Assembly (NCBI GenBank): GCA_003008705.1
Contig: PDUO01000002.1
Coordinates: forward strand, 1,816,898 to 1,880,897
Reading direction: 5' to 3'
DNA from: Pezicula radicicola
Taxonomy: Eukaryota > Ascomycota > Leotiomycetes > Helotiales > Dermateaceae
DNA: 64,000 bases
Under the pieces are notes generated by a model, which saw only the letters and a program-made list of their open reading frames with translations, was not told where the DNA came from and ran no database searches. The position numbers and the translations under genes are program-made. The first letter of the stretch is position 1. Each line of letters starts with the position of its first letter. This document shows, one piece after another, positions 1 to 12,107 of the stretch.

Positions 1-235
1 CGTCCCATTCCGATCCAATAGCCACGGCTCGGCTTGGAGGATGGCAAACCTTCTGTACGGACTTCTGTACGAAGTAATTCTCCGCGCAGAGAAAAAAAAA
101 ACGCGCAGTGGCACAGACATAGAAAGGCTCGGGCTCAAGCAAGCTGCTGAAGGACGGTAAAACGGTCAAGGGTGCTTCTTGGAAGCGGAGAACGAACAGC
201 TCACGCAGCATGAGCATGAAATAATATCACTCACT

Positions 236-262
<27 letters not shown>
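236..262. repeat. (CA)n microsatellite
   Basis: A run of about 13 CA dinucleotides is visible, followed by an imperfect CATACACC tail. It lies in the gene-poor left flank and has no evident coding role. Confidence 0.95.
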
Positions 263-268
<6 letters not shown>

Positions 269-3200
269 CAGCAAAATCTCATCGAGACCGCTCTGGTGGG
301 TTGTGGATTCTCCCCAGTTCTACACCAGCTCATTGGTTGGCTGAATACCCAAGCTTGGGGTCGTCGTGGACACCTAGCTGCAAGAGGAAGTGAGGGGTAG
401 TAGTTTGTCCAGTACAGTATTTACCTAGTTCTCCGCTACCATTGTCCTGGACCTAGGCTAGGTAGCGTCCCGTACATACCTTACCTCCATGCAGCATGCT
501 CTAGAAGCGGTGTGCGCAAGCACGCGCGCGATGCCACCAAACGATGCACACAATACGACTGTACAGCGCAGCAATGCACCGCTATCAGATCATGCTACTA
601 TAAAAGGCGCTCAACTCCGATGCCGACGCCATATCACAATCTAGCAATTGCAATCCTATCTGACAACAATGGAATCTTTGTTGGCCTCTCTCTGCCTCTG
701 CATTGCAGAAGTTTCAAGTCCATGGCTGATTGCATGTACATATAGCCTATCGATGAGACATTGAGACCCTCGTGGAACACAGATAGGACATTCCAGCTGA
801 GCGTGCGGAATGACGGTGAGGGATTTTCTGTTCGGTGTGGTTGCTGGCCTATTGACCTTATCTTCAATTGGCAATTAAATGGGCAACGATGAATCTGACG
901 CAGAATAGTAGATTTGGCTGATAAATACATAAGACTGCTGTATTTAACGTTGCAGTGCACAATCTCTGACTAATTTCCTGATATTCTCGAGTGTGTGGAA
1001 CGTGATCGATGTTGATGTGTGATAGATCACATAAAATTCCGAGTGGTCCTGTATATTCCGAGACAGTGGTGAGTGGTGCCATTATTTATATACTATGTTC
1101 GTCGGGAAGCAACACTCACTGTCTCATTGGTCTTGGCTAAGTCTAGTCCTCCCACACTTTGCTGTAAGCACGCAATCAAAAACTTGCCATTGTTCTTCAC
1201 ATGTCGAGAGCAAAGAAACTTAGCATGGTAAGAATCTGCTGTAACCCTATGCTAGCCACAACATTGTGTTCATGGCATCGACTATGCTTAGCGAGCATAA
1301 TGCATCGATCAGCTTACAGATTCAGACTCTGAAAAGGTGAAAATTCCCTTGCATAAACCCAACTGGATCGACGATTGACCTTATTTCAAATTCTCTTAGC
1401 AGAAGCATACTTTCTGGCAAAATGAGAGCATCGAGTAAAAGGTTTGCTGGAGGTAATTGCGTGAGAAAACAGAGCTTAATATTGTTTGTTCGCTTATCTG
1501 AATGTGGCCACAAGCGAGGTAACTTGGACTTGGAGGAGTACGCTCGGGCCGGACCTAGGCACGGTATTTGCGGGTCGAGGTCGACGATGACCCTCAGCGG
1601 GTTAAGCATAGGTGAAGCTTCTTTCCGTGACAACTTGTTCCTGGGATCTACAGGTTGTGGGACCAACAAGGCTCAAACCCTATGTTGTTATCGGCGTGTT
1701 CAGATTAACAGTTTTGATAGGCTAACGAAGCTACTGCTCAACATGGAGGCTGTATGCAGGTCCAAAGAGGCGGTAATGTAAGATTGGCCACGCAGCTCAC
1801 TACCGTGCCTCCTGCAGGCAGAAGCATAATTTGAGGTATTCACACCGAGCTGACGGGTTGGACCGGATTCCGCTGGTTGATGATGTGTCCCGGCTGCGTT
1901 CTCAATTAATTGATAACCGTCCCTCGGAGATTTGTACGTGGTGCTTACACACCTCCTGCCTCTACTCCGTACTATTTCCACGGTTAATTATGAGATATTA
2001 TTGCGTGCTTGAGATGGTGGTGTCAAAATAACAAGTCAAATATCTCCTTGTCGTACATGGATTTCCGAAGTGCACTCATGAGACGTATTGTTTGGATGAT
2101 TTGGCCACACCGATTAGACAAGCCTCAAGCAGTTGTGTGCTAGACAATTTAAACCGTGGTGACATTTTGAGTTGTTAGACGGGAAAGGAAATGCAAGGGA
2201 GGGTAGTGATATGCCGCAAAGTTTGAGTGTTCTCACAGGAGGCAGGAGCGCCAAGACCATGTCATGACATTTTAGGAAGGGACGACAACCCAAATTCTAA
2301 TCCGCTACACCACATCTTCAAACAGACCGTAAACATTCTGCCAGGATTTCTGTTGACGTTGACAGTTCAATGTCGTAGAGTGACCTCTATATTCAAGTGC
2401 TACGGTACATGCCGACCCCAATGTAGATCAGCATACTGCATACAAGAACGACGATGGTGAGGGCGAGCCGATTCTCAACGGTTCCATAAACTATCCATAA
2501 GAATATAGCGTACCAGTTAATGCAGGCCTTGATTACGATGTCTTCACAGCAATGTGATGAATCTGAGCTCCACCTGGTTAAATCGTATATTTGGTGAGTT
2601 TGAATGTTAGATAAATCCTTGGAAGCAATGATTTAATACTGCATCAGCTCAGGTTGAGGTAGTATAAAAAAGGGCACATGACAATGTCGCCATTCCGACG
2701 TCGAATTCGCTACTATTGGTATGCGTGGCAACTTTGTGCTGTGATGAGTCTAGGTATCTATTGTGACACTCTGAGTTTGCGTCATCCTTCCAGCCTAGTT
2801 TCTCATTCCGGGTCTGAGTCGACGATATAATAGAAGATTGCTTGTACTCGTACTGATGCTCGTAAACGTTTTTAATCCCCTTCCCCCTCTCTCTCATCAA
2901 ACTATAATTCCCTACTTTCAGAGCTCTCGTAAGGGAATATAGACTCTGTTCCAAGAGCACCAAAGATGAAGTTAACCCAGGATGTTGAAAAATATGTAGT
3001 CAATATACATTCACAGTCTTACAGCAACTAAAAATTATGTGCGGAACCCTACCTATTTAATTCCAACAAGCTACTTTTAGTTAGGGACGTCAGCTGGCCT
3101 AATAAATATACAAATAAACAACTTCCTCCTAACAAACAGAAGCAAACACTTCTCGTTTAGTTTGTCACCTTGACATAAACTGGCCTAGCTGCAGATCACA

Positions 3201-3768
3201 ATGCCGGACTTGTGTAATAATAAAACCTGCCTTACGAGGTGCCCTTAGTTGGCTAAGTGAGTTTTCCTAAGAAAAGAAGTATAGCTTCATTCCTAGTTTT
3301 TTGCATTTTTTGTATAGTCTCTTACTTGTGGTTCCTTTGAGTTTCGCCACCTGTAGCTTCAAAAAATTTGGTGAATTTGTCTGGCGAAAAGCTGAAGTCT
3401 ACCGAACAGCACGCGTTGGAATTACAGAACACTGCAAACTTCAAAATTTATACTTTTACTTCTACGGAAAGTTCCTGCTCCTTCAAACTCGGATGGGGTC
3501 TTTCACCTAAGAAACATGATTTTTGTATTGCTTGCAACGGAGGCTTGAAGGACTACTAAGCAATTTCTTAGCCTTCGAGATAATACTACGGATTTCGAGA
3601 CCTCGTCGGATGTTGTTTTGTTTCTACTGATATAGAAGTAAAGAATTCAGTCATCCAACTCTCAATACTCGAAAACTAAAATCCCGAGCACCAGGGGAAT
3701 TTATCCTACGGCAAGGTGCAATAGACTGACTGACTAACCTCCTTGAAATAGTGCCCTCGCTTACCATT

Positions 3769-3809
3769 CAAAATCAACAAAATCAACAAAATCAACAAAA
3801 CCAACAACC
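3769..3809. repeat. AAAATCAAC minisatellite, about 4 copies
   Basis: A 9-nt unit (AAAATCAAC) is repeated about four times, the last copy altered to AAAACCAAC, and then runs into an A-rich tract. It lies in the AT-rich gene-poor region. Confidence 0.9.
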
Positions 3810-5765
3810 AAAAAAGCCCTCCCAAAAAAAACACTCCCCCAAAAGACTCTCAAAACAGCAAAACTATAGGATCTCGAAGGATCCTCTAGAACACAGCATT
3901 GCCTGTGTTTTTGTCGTTAGATAGATAGTAGGGGGGATGAACCCACACCCGACCCATCATCTATTTCGTCTTCTCTTTAGAAGGTGATGGTGATATTGGG
4001 TAATCGTATACGTTCGCGGGATTAGCGAACCATTAGTTACTCTTAATTTCCTCCTCTTGAAACAGAATTTGACCAGAACCACTTACCACTGTGGCACGCC
4101 TGTTCTGTTTGTTGAAAAAGTTTGCGTTAAAGGGATATATGAAGGCTACTTGGGCTAGTGTAAAAGTCTTTAATGTGGGTGGGATTTATACAATATAGGC
4201 GAGGCTAGTAGATACATAGGTACTAAAAGTAGCTTAATCAAGGGAAATGTTGTATGGTATTAAGTACTTGATATTTGGCATTAACTTAAGCCCAATCGGA
4301 TAAAGCCTAGAGTGCAATCACTACCCATTCACTAAAGTTACTAGTGAACTCAAGTACCTCACCATGATACCTACACTACGGTTATTATTGCAATTCATCT
4401 TGAGTGCTAAGCTAATCTACAAAGACAATCCTCTGCCTAATCAATCCATTCAACCCTCTATTATTTACCTTGCTTTCGCTGTTGCGTATTGAGTTTCTCT
4501 TGTGGCTTCTTTACCCCCCACTTAGTAGCTTTCATAGCTCGACGTTTCGGAAGAGGATCAGGAGGCAAGTCTATTGTTAACACGTTAGAACAAGGGATAT
4601 CTTGCGTTTCTATAAATATTGACCTGTTGCGTCGAGGAGGCAAATATCGTTAACGTCAAATATATCCTCATGTGGCAATGGCAATAGCTCCCTACCCCCA
4701 TCCCTAAATAATATCATCATCTCCGCCTCTAGCACCCTCTACCTAATCCAGTTAGGTTTAAGTCAATGTTAAAAATAGTATTTCCCTTAATCAAGCTCTA
4801 CTTCAGCAACCTAGTACCAAACCTACAAGCCAAGCAAAGTACAGTACAAATACCAGCCCAACCGCGCCTTTACCCGCCTTCTCCTACCCCCCTAGTATAC
4901 AAAGTGTGACATGTAAAATAATATTTTATAGATAAGCACAACATGACGCGCACTGTATAATTTCAAATTAACTCCGAAGCAGATAGAAGAGCTATGATAA
5001 TAATGTAGCGAGTTGAGCTAGAATTGCAATTAGCTACGCAGCTACCTACTTCTCCCCACTACACTTTTCAGGAAATTTAGCAGAACAATTCTTTAATACT
5101 CGACTCTGTATGTCACTCCAACCACATCAACTAAACCATGTCAATACTATACACACCAGGATATTAACTCTTAGGGCTTTTACGAGAGGGGAAGTAGCGA
5201 AGAGATTGATCAGAGGGATTGTCAGATACGACCGACATTACAGAGTATTACGTAGTAACCTCAGGTCGATGACATCTATCCATTCTTATCCTTTGTTAAT
5301 TTAGTGGATTTGAAAGTGCCATAGAGACAGGAGATGAGAAGTCAAAACATCAAGGCAATGTGGCCAACCAATTATAAAAAGCAACGCTATGATTTTCACC
5401 GACTACGACCAACCCTACGCTTACCTAAGAAAGATATAACCCGCCGTTGTTAAACCGAAACATGATATCAAGTGCTAGAAACCAATGACAACCATAAACC
5501 TGACAAAAGAACCGAAGGAGATCGCACCCAAATAAAGGCATGCAGTACTAGTATCCGTACTTATTTAATCCAGACATCATTATCGTCAAACAGAGCCGTG
5601 AGGCTATCCTACTCTCTACCCACAGCTTCTATCCTATCCAGGAAGCCGGGTATACAAAAACTAGTACGCCTTCCCTTGTCGTAAACTTCATAACATTCGT
5701 CACCAGCCCTAGATCAATACAAAGAAACTCGTTGGATTATCGTGCGGGACTTCATACTTTAGACA

Positions 5766-8057
5766 TTAAAAGCGTGAAGTAAAGCTTCGACCGAGTGGTG
5801 GCCGAGAGTTACTTCTAGGTGTGTTGCGAGAAGACTGGCCTCCAATCTTTTGGAAGCCTTGCATGATGTCTACTCCTGAAAATTCGGCAATGTCTTCTGC
5901 GAGAAATTCGGCACCAAGGAAATCATCTGCTGGGAGTTCGAAATTTTCCGTGTCTAGAGACTTCGACGCTGTTTTGCTTGGTGATTCCATTCCCAGAAGC
6001 TTGTTAGGTGATAACAAAGCACCAAACTTGATAGGTGAATCGAAAAGAGAATTAGCCCGAGTTGGTGAAAGTTTAGGTGTGAAGGATAGCATTGGGGTGT
6101 TCATGCTCTTGCCAAAGTCAGAATTAGTGATATCAGCTAATATGTTGGCTGACTTGGCTCTATCCATGCGAGGTCTCTTGGCAGATCTTTTTTCAGGAGA
6201 GCCGTTTGCAGGGACAGAGAGTAGGCCGGCACCATTATCGGCAAAGATATCGAAATCCGTATTGAAGTCAAACATGTAGCTGTTGCTGTCATCAAGATTG
6301 AAGGCTGGGCTCCAAGGTAGGTTCTCGTCAAGAACTGTCATACCACGGATGGGTGACCCAACAAGCTCTCGAACCCTGTCACGATGCATACGAAGGTTTG
6401 TATTCGGTGATACAGATTGTGGCGGTCGAACAGGAGCCTTGAACTTGACGGCAGGTGTAAGTGGGGGAAGCATTTGTGTGGAGGAATCGTAGCCACGGCG
6501 TAATGGCGAGGACGAAACAGGAATGAACGATGATGTCTGGCCAAAAAATGGCCTTGACTTCGTGGGACTATCAAAAGAAGAACCACGAAGACGTGCAATT
6601 TCCTCTTCAGCACGACCACGCTTAATCCTTGGCCGGTCTTCTGAGGGCTGGAGACGTCCTGCTCGGTTTGGGTGCAAAGCGGACGAATCAAGTGACGAGA
6701 AGTAACCACTGTCATCCATAGAAGCGAATTTGCGTTTATGTGATCGCGTCCTGGAAGATGTCGGAAAGCGTGGAACAGGGGGCGGGGTGTCATCTCTCCT
6801 TGAATGGCGGGCAACAGGAGGAGATGAGTGCATCATAGGTGGTGGCGAAGAATTGATGGGGTTAGAATTGGTTGGCTGCTCATCATCTTCATCTGCGGGT
6901 TCTTCCTGTATGAATTCGTCTGATGCTGGGATAGTGGCATCGGACGACATGTCATGTGCAGGAGTAGCTTCAGGGAGTTGAGGTTCGGGTTGGGTGTACG
7001 CTGGCTCTAGTGGTGGAAGAGCTTGAAGCGCTGGAAGTAACATAGGTTGCGAAGGAGTTTCTTGGCGTGGTGGTGGCGCTGGTGGAGTTATGATAGTGGA
7101 TAGGGGAACATTCTCATTTGGAGAAGCCTTTCGTGCTTTGTTGTCTTTCATAAACAGATGTTCCATGCCAGGCTCGATGGCCCAGTAGTTTCCTTTTCCT
7201 GGGTCTTCCTTCGGCCTTTCCTGCTTTATAAAAGCTTTATTAAGACTTAGATTATGTCGGATGCTATTCTGCCAGCCGGCCTCCGAAGCGCTGTAATAGG
7301 AAAAGGTCGAAGAGATCCAAGAGTAAATTTGTGAAAGCGTTAACCGTCGATTAGGCGCTCTCAGAATCGACATTCCAATTAATTGAGCATAGCTGTGTCC
7401 TGGCTTAGACCCATCGTCGTGCAAGTCTGGAAAGGACTCTGGTTCAGGGAGTTCTATCGGTTCTTGTAATGGTTCTTCCACCTTGGCCTGTTTGAGCGGT
7501 CTAGATTCGGGGATTGGTGCCGCTTCCATCAATTTCCTCTTAGGTGCTGGCTTGTGACCATACAGGCCCTCCAGAGAAAACGTGCTAGCTGGAAATTGCT
7601 CCTTGTAGGGATTCGGCGGCGCGGGATAGAGGGTTTGTGGATAGTTCTCTTTGCCCATGGGTCGTGTACTTGGGAAAGTCGTGAACAAAGCCTTCTGTGG
7701 TGCGGTCTTGAAGTTGGACATCGATGGCTGTTTCTTCTCCATTGAGTCCGTACTGTATACTGGTCCTCCAGGCGGCGGCATCGGGATCATATTGAGTCGA
7801 TTGCCAAAAGGCGCGCGCGACGGTGAGCTAGAAGACTGGTGTGCTGATTTGACGGGAACTCTCTTGCTGAAACCATCGTCCTGGGGAGGGTTGAAAATAA
7901 TGTTCTTCCTCGAGCCGGCATTCTTGAGGGGTCGAAGGGGTGAGGATTTCTTTGGTTTGGTAGATCTCTGACCCGAAGGCATAGGCGCAGAGTCGATATC
8001 AGTAGGAGGATCTTGGTAGATTTGCAGCGGCTGCTGCGAATAACGCGTCGATGCCAT
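5766..8057 (-). CDS. Forkhead transcription factor, Sep1/Hcm1-like, 763 aa
   Basis: Single-exon gene. A forkhead (winged-helix) DNA-binding domain occupies about residues 219-308. It opens with PGHSYAQLIGMSILRAP and holds the recognition helix WQNSIRHNLSLNKAFIK, followed by wing residues ending KGNYWAIEPGMEHLF. No FHA domain is visible, so this is the Sep1/Hcm1 type rather than the Fkh1/2 type with FHA. The flanks are long, Pro/Ser-rich and probably disordered, with many SP/TP sites that would suit CDK phosphorylation. The frame opens 75 codons further upstream, but I chose the ATG at 8057 (MASTRYSQQP) because upstream residues look like 5' UTR translation and the protein becomes compositionally uniform from there. 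Known role of the family: S-phase to mitotic/cytokinetic gene expression. Three ACGCGT motifs lie upstream of the start. Confidence 0.9.
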   Translation of the reverse strand: MASTRYSQQPLQIYQDPPTDIDSAPMPSGQRSTKPKKSSPLRPLKNAGSRKNIIFNPPQDDGFSKRVPVKSAHQSSSSPSRAPFGNRLNMIPMPPPGGPVYSTDSMEKKQPSMSNFKTAPQKALFTTFPSTRPMGKENYPQTLYPAPPNPYKEQFPASTFSLEGLYGHKPAPKRKLMEAAPIPESRPLKQAKVEEPLQEPIELPEPESFPDLHDDGSKPGHSYAQLIGMSILRAPNRRLTLSQIYSWISSTFSYYSASEAGWQNSIRHNLSLNKAFIKQERPKEDPGKGNYWAIEPGMEHLFMKDNKARKASPNENVPLSTIITPPAPPPRQETPSQPMLLPALQALPPLEPAYTQPEPQLPEATPAHDMSSDATIPASDEFIQEEPADEDDEQPTNSNPINSSPPPMMHSSPPVARHSRRDDTPPPVPRFPTSSRTRSHKRKFASMDDSGYFSSLDSSALHPNRAGRLQPSEDRPRIKRGRAEEEIARLRGSSFDSPTKSRPFFGQTSSFIPVSSSPLRRGYDSSTQMLPPLTPAVKFKAPVRPPQSVSPNTNLRMHRDRVRELVGSPIRGMTVLDENLPWSPAFNLDDSNSYMFDFNTDFDIFADNGAGLLSVPANGSPEKRSAKRPRMDRAKSANILADITNSDFGKSMNTPMLSFTPKLSPTRANSLFDSPIKFGALLSPNKLLGMESPSKTASKSLDTENFELPADDFLGAEFLAEDIAEFSGVDIMQGFQKIGGQSSRNTPRSNSRPPLGRSFTSRF

Positions 8058-10115
8058 GTTAATTCGTTGGCAACGCGGTGATATAATGGTTGACTGTCGA
8101 TTGCCCCAGGCGGAGACGCGTCTATGTAAACAGGTTGGCGAGATGAATAATGTCGTCAATGAGGCTATCGTGTCGCCAGTCAGCCTTTTGAATGATCTCA
8201 GTCCAGAAGGGCAGCCTTCAAATGGAGATCGGGAAGAGGCTATCGGGGGGGTTATGCATACCGTTTGGTGGAGTTGGCTCACAGATGCGTTGTCTTAGGG
8301 TAAATAGTGGATCAGAGGGAAATTAATTGAGAGCGCGCTTGATTGACGAGGAACGCAAGGGTGATGGCGGCAAAAAAGAGGTCAAGAACGGTCTCGATCA
8401 ATCAATGGCCAGTGACACGGGAAAAGCTAAGCATTGAAAATTTGAAAATTTGAATTACTGTAGTAATTGAAGAGTTAGGAGTGGGAGTGGGAGTGGGAAT
8501 GGTGGTGGTGAAGTTGTGAAGCTGTGAACAAAAAAGACGACGGAGGACGGTAGTTGTTGTGGTGGGTAAGGTAGGAGCAAGTTTGGTTTGCTGAGCTGGT
8601 ATGCGCCAAGCTTTTATTTCCCCGCCGGCCGAGTTGCAAAAGACGTATGATCGGGGGACGTAGTAGTTCTCTAGATTGTTTGAGAAGTGGTGACGGTAAC
8701 TGCTTTTTTACAGGTTCGTATGTCGGAGAGTCAAGCCGTCTTAACCAACCGGTGAGAGTTTGTGGGCAAAGAGTGACGCTCCAGGTCGGCAAGGCATGGG
8801 GAAAGCTTGCAATTGAAGCAGTATTAAGAGCGACTAGTAGGACCTACTGCGAGGAGGCATGAGGATCTGACCTCAGACCAAAACTTGATTGGGCTGATTG
8901 GACCCGAGGAGCACTCTCCACCTTCTACTTCTGAAGCGATACAAGTGAAGAAGGCAGCCTGGATGGCGAAGCCTCAAAGGGCCCCAAGGGCCTTGAAAAG
9001 AACGGCCCCTCGGCGCTAAGAACGCGTCGCGTAGGCCAACTGTTTACTTTCCACGCCTCCTCCAGCGAATCGTCTGCTCTGTACTTAGTAGCGAGGCTGT
9101 CTACGCGAGAAGATAAAATACGCGTTCAAGTGCTCCCTACTACGGTATGGCAGACTTTGAATCTCGATGTTTAGAATTGCAGTTATGATGATGCCTTTGC
9201 TGCTTTCCATCTATGCCTAAGATAAGATGATCCCAGACCACGATGCGGTGGTAAGTCTCGGAAGGGCAGGCCTGAGCTTGGAGTGCCGGAGCCAGGCAAT
9301 AAAGAAAAATATTAATATCCTTCAAGTATCCATCAGAGCTGATCAAAGCTCGTCCCACCCAGCAGGCCAGCACTACCGTGACCACACACGGCAACACCCC
9401 TCCCCCTCCCCTGACCATTTTAGCGCAGAATGATTAAATCCCGTTCGAAACTCATTTCAAAGTTTCATGCGAACCGTCACTTTTCATCCGAATTCTCTCC
9501 CATGGATCATCTGTATCATCCCAACTATGGTTATCATCCATGGCGATAAGACCTCCACCGGTATATTCGACCAAACCTTGAGTCTTCAACCAGTTGACAA
9601 CACATCAAATATACCAAATGACTCAGAGAGCTCGGCCTCAAGAATTTCACAATCGTGGAGTAGCTTTCAGAGTTTTCACATGTCAAGACTAGCCTGTCCT
9701 TGCGAAGCTTTGACATGTGTTGCGAAGAACTTACAGGAAGCCCGAATGGAGACTGTCGTCATAACCACAGAACCTGGTGAACTGCCAGGAATGAGCTTTG
9801 GGCAATGATGAGTTACTGTGCCACTGTGGTGGTGGTGTGCTCCATACTGTAACCTGAGCCGGAGATACACCAGTTAATTAGTTCACCGTCACGCGCGAAT
9901 GCCCCGGCGCCGTGGCACAGTAACTTCGTAAGTCACCAGAACGGGCACGAACACTTCTATGTAAACCTCATGCTATCAAGTACAAATCTTGGCTGAATGC
10001 CTCCGCAAAGCTTCGAAGAGCCGCTATCACTTCTCATTACTCCATAATCATAGCCTATGTTCCAGCTGTCTATTAATCCTAAACGCCGAATACCTTTCAA
10101 AACACTCAACATCCT
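8058..10115. other. Intergenic region upstream of the forkhead gene
   Basis: About 2 kb with no supportable gene. It contains the 5' region of the forkhead gene, three ACGCGT hexamers (8116, 9022, 9120), a short GGGAGT-type repeat near 8478-8503 and the 3' flank of the Mid1-like gene. Several frames of 60-110 codons are open but lack any recognisable feature and overlap each other on both strands. Confidence 0.6.
8116..9125. promoter_or_regulatory. Cluster of ACGCGT (MCB/MBF-type) hexamers
   Basis: ACGCGT occurs at 8116-8121, 9022-9027 and 9120-9125, upstream of the forkhead start at 8057, and again at 8043-8048 just inside the coding region. ACGCGT is the core of the MluI cell-cycle box bound by MBF in yeasts, and budding-yeast HCM1 is a late-G1 gene. 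Control by MBF here is inference from motif count only. Confidence 0.4.
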
Positions 10116-12107
10116 TCATATGAACATGAGACTCAATATTGCCGCCATAATGAATACCAAAACCGTAGGCGCGGTTCCTCTCGTACCAGTCGCGGCAAGG
10201 AAGTATGCAGCACCTGGGTAATTGCAAGTAATCTGACCTGCTTGCTCTGGAGAACCGTCCGGCCTCTGTCCGTAGCTTGCATTGAAACCTAGTTGACCAA
10301 ACATTGGACATGAGAAGCCCATACTGGCAGGACAGCTCTGGACAATGTCGTAGCATAAGTCATTACAAGGCAGAACCTCTTTATATGGCCCGGGCTGAAC
10401 ACTCGAGTCGATATCCGGATTGCGAGAACTATTGAGAAACAGCACCTGGCTCACTGAGCTAAGAACGTCCTGAGGTAGCATTGTACCATTTGGAAAGGCT
10501 TGAACCATATTTCGCTCTTGAAGCCACGTGAGAGAGGACGAAAAATCGGTGCAGCGGGGTATCATAACTGAACAGAGCCAGTTTTTATAATCAGAAGCGC
10601 AATCGTCGCAGGTCTTGGCCAAGGAATATTGAGCCGATGAAGTTGTCTCGCACGGGATTTGAGCTAAAACCTTTTTGAAAAACTCATATTTTGCTTGGGT
10701 TGCATTGTCGTAAAACGCTGCCAACGCTGTGACGTCTGGGAAGGTGTTTGGGTTGCCAGGAACCGCATATTCGGACTGATCACAAAACGATAAATTGTAG
10801 ATGACGGCACAATTATTATCTTTACACATTAGCTGAAATTCCTTGTAACATTCAGAAAGAAGGTGCCTACCACTAAGAGTTGTGAAGGACATCGACCTCC
10901 AAACCTCGCCGCCTCCTCCAACTACCCCAGTGCTAGTAGTAGTATTTGCAGGTAACGTCATGTACCCATAGTACGAGGAGCCTTTAGTCAGTCCTCTGAT
11001 GTAGAACTGTTGCTTTGGATGATTTCCTAGTCCTGAAGTTGTCATACCAGTTTCTGTGTCTCCCGTGGCAGGAGCTTGGGCGTAGTTCTTCAAACCACAG
11101 TATGACTTTTCAACCCCAGAGATGGTTGTGTCACTCTGGTTATTTGCAAACATCACAAATGGCGGTGACATGCTCATCCATTCTTGGTAGACCGTGCTGT
11201 TTGCGTCCTGAAGGGTGAGGTTGTCTGTTATAAACAATCCGGATTCTGCATCGCTGTCGACTAAATGAAGATTAGCCTCTTGTTCATTGTAATAGTGGTA
11301 CGGCTCATCAATGGACGCGGCGATCGAGGCGCTATACGGTCCAGTATATGACGTTGTATTTGGTGCTGAGAGACCAATATAAACATTTCCAGTAGCACTA
11401 ATATTCATCATTCCCCATCCTCCATCTAGCGTCATCATTTGCTGTAAACTGGAATCCTGGCTTGGTCCTGGGTTGGTGTTGTTCGCTGATTGAGATATGT
11501 AGAGCATCATCTGAGGGGCCGGCCCTGCTGATGTGTCCTGGGCATCTGGCTGGAGGCAGACATTGACAGTCACATACAGAGTCCGATTTTCGCTTGATGA
11601 GTCCTGCCGCCTAGCCAACTTGAGTTCTCCATCAAGCTCATCGTAGTACGTTGTCCCATACTCGCTCTCGCTTTGTTCCAATTTTCTTCGTCTGATCGAA
11701 GATGGCAAGACCTTCCCTATTACTGATGCAGGGCTATTCCATAGAGAATCATTGCTGAACATATACGCAAGTGTTGTTCCTTGGGGAACGTTGATCAACA
11801 CAGGTCGATTATTGAGCAATGGAGATGGATCGTCTGACGTCGCTGCCCTTCCAACAATGCCTCTATCATACCCAATAAAATCTGCCTCATATCCGCCATC
11901 TTCCAATTCTAGCTCCTCGATCTCCACATCTAATATCGGTGTCTGTAATCGGTTGTGGTTGTGGTCTTCGGGTCGTATTGAATCGACATCTGCAGCGTAT
12001 GCGAAGTGAGCAGAGGAGAAGAATAGATATAGTATTAGCAACATAAAGGATGCCATAAGAGATGCTGCAAGCCGCGATTGGAGCGGACTGAGCTTTGGGA
12101 GAGGCAT
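10116..12107 (-). CDS. Mid1-like stretch-activated calcium-channel subunit, 663 aa
   Basis: Single-exon gene for a secreted or membrane-attached glycoprotein of the Mid1 family, the partner of the Cch1 channel in high-affinity Ca2+ uptake at the plasma membrane. A hydrophobic signal/anchor segment (MASFMLLILYLFF, about residues 18-40) comes first. A long extracellular domain with many N-x-S/T sites follows. The C-terminal third holds the family's cysteine-rich region, with blocks such as CKDNNCAVIYNLSFC, CDDCASDYKNWLC, PRCTDF and CNDLCYDIVQSCP. The last about 20 residues are hydrophobic (VLVFIMAAILSLMFI), which may mean a GPI signal or tail helix. Length matches fungal Mid1 proteins (about 600-700 aa). 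ATG at 12107 or the one 17 codons inside could be used. Confidence 0.92.
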   Translation of the reverse strand: MPLPKLSPLQSRLAASLMASFMLLILYLFFSSAHFAYAADVDSIRPEDHNHNRLQTPILDVEIEELELEDGGYEADFIGYDRGIVGRAATSDDPSPLLNNRPVLINVPQGTTLAYMFSNDSLWNSPASVIGKVLPSSIRRRKLEQSESEYGTTYYDELDGELKLARRQDSSSENRTLYVTVNVCLQPDAQDTSAGPAPQMMLYISQSANNTNPGPSQDSSLQQMMTLDGGWGMMNISATGNVYIGLSAPNTTSYTGPYSASIAASIDEPYHYYNEQEANLHLVDSDAESGLFITDNLTLQDANSTVYQEWMSMSPPFVMFANNQSDTTISGVEKSYCGLKNYAQAPATGDTETGMTTSGLGNHPKQQFYIRGLTKGSSYYGYMTLPANTTTSTGVVGGGGEVWRSMSFTTLSGRHLLSECYKEFQLMCKDNNCAVIYNLSFCDQSEYAVPGNPNTFPDVTALAAFYDNATQAKYEFFKKVLAQIPCETTSSAQYSLAKTCDDCASDYKNWLCSVMIPRCTDFSSSLTWLQERNMVQAFPNGTMLPQDVLSSVSQVLFLNSSRNPDIDSSVQPGPYKEVLPCNDLCYDIVQSCPASMGFSCPMFGQLGFNASYGQRPDGSPEQAGQITCNYPGAAYFLAATGTRGTAPTVLVFIMAAILSLMFI

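Larger units (their letters stand above)
1..5765. other. Gene-poor AT-rich region without a supportable gene
   Basis: No open frame here shows family similarity, sensible splice structure or codon character that I trust. By eye the stretch is AT-rich, most strongly from about 2,600 to 5,500. It holds a CA microsatellite near 236-262, a 9-nt minisatellite near 3769-3809, a possible decayed secreted-protein frame near 3300-3560 and a basic fragment near 4461-4680 that might be transposon debris. An AT-rich, gene-empty block in a Pezizomycotina genome often means RIP-mutated repeats, but no intact element could be identified, so that is inference only. Confidence 0.6.

Noticed and set aside
5821..8298. 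Several long plus-strand frames opposite the forkhead gene (152, 106 and 83 codons)
   Set aside because: They are antisense to a well-supported coding region, share its codon periodicity and have no features of their own.
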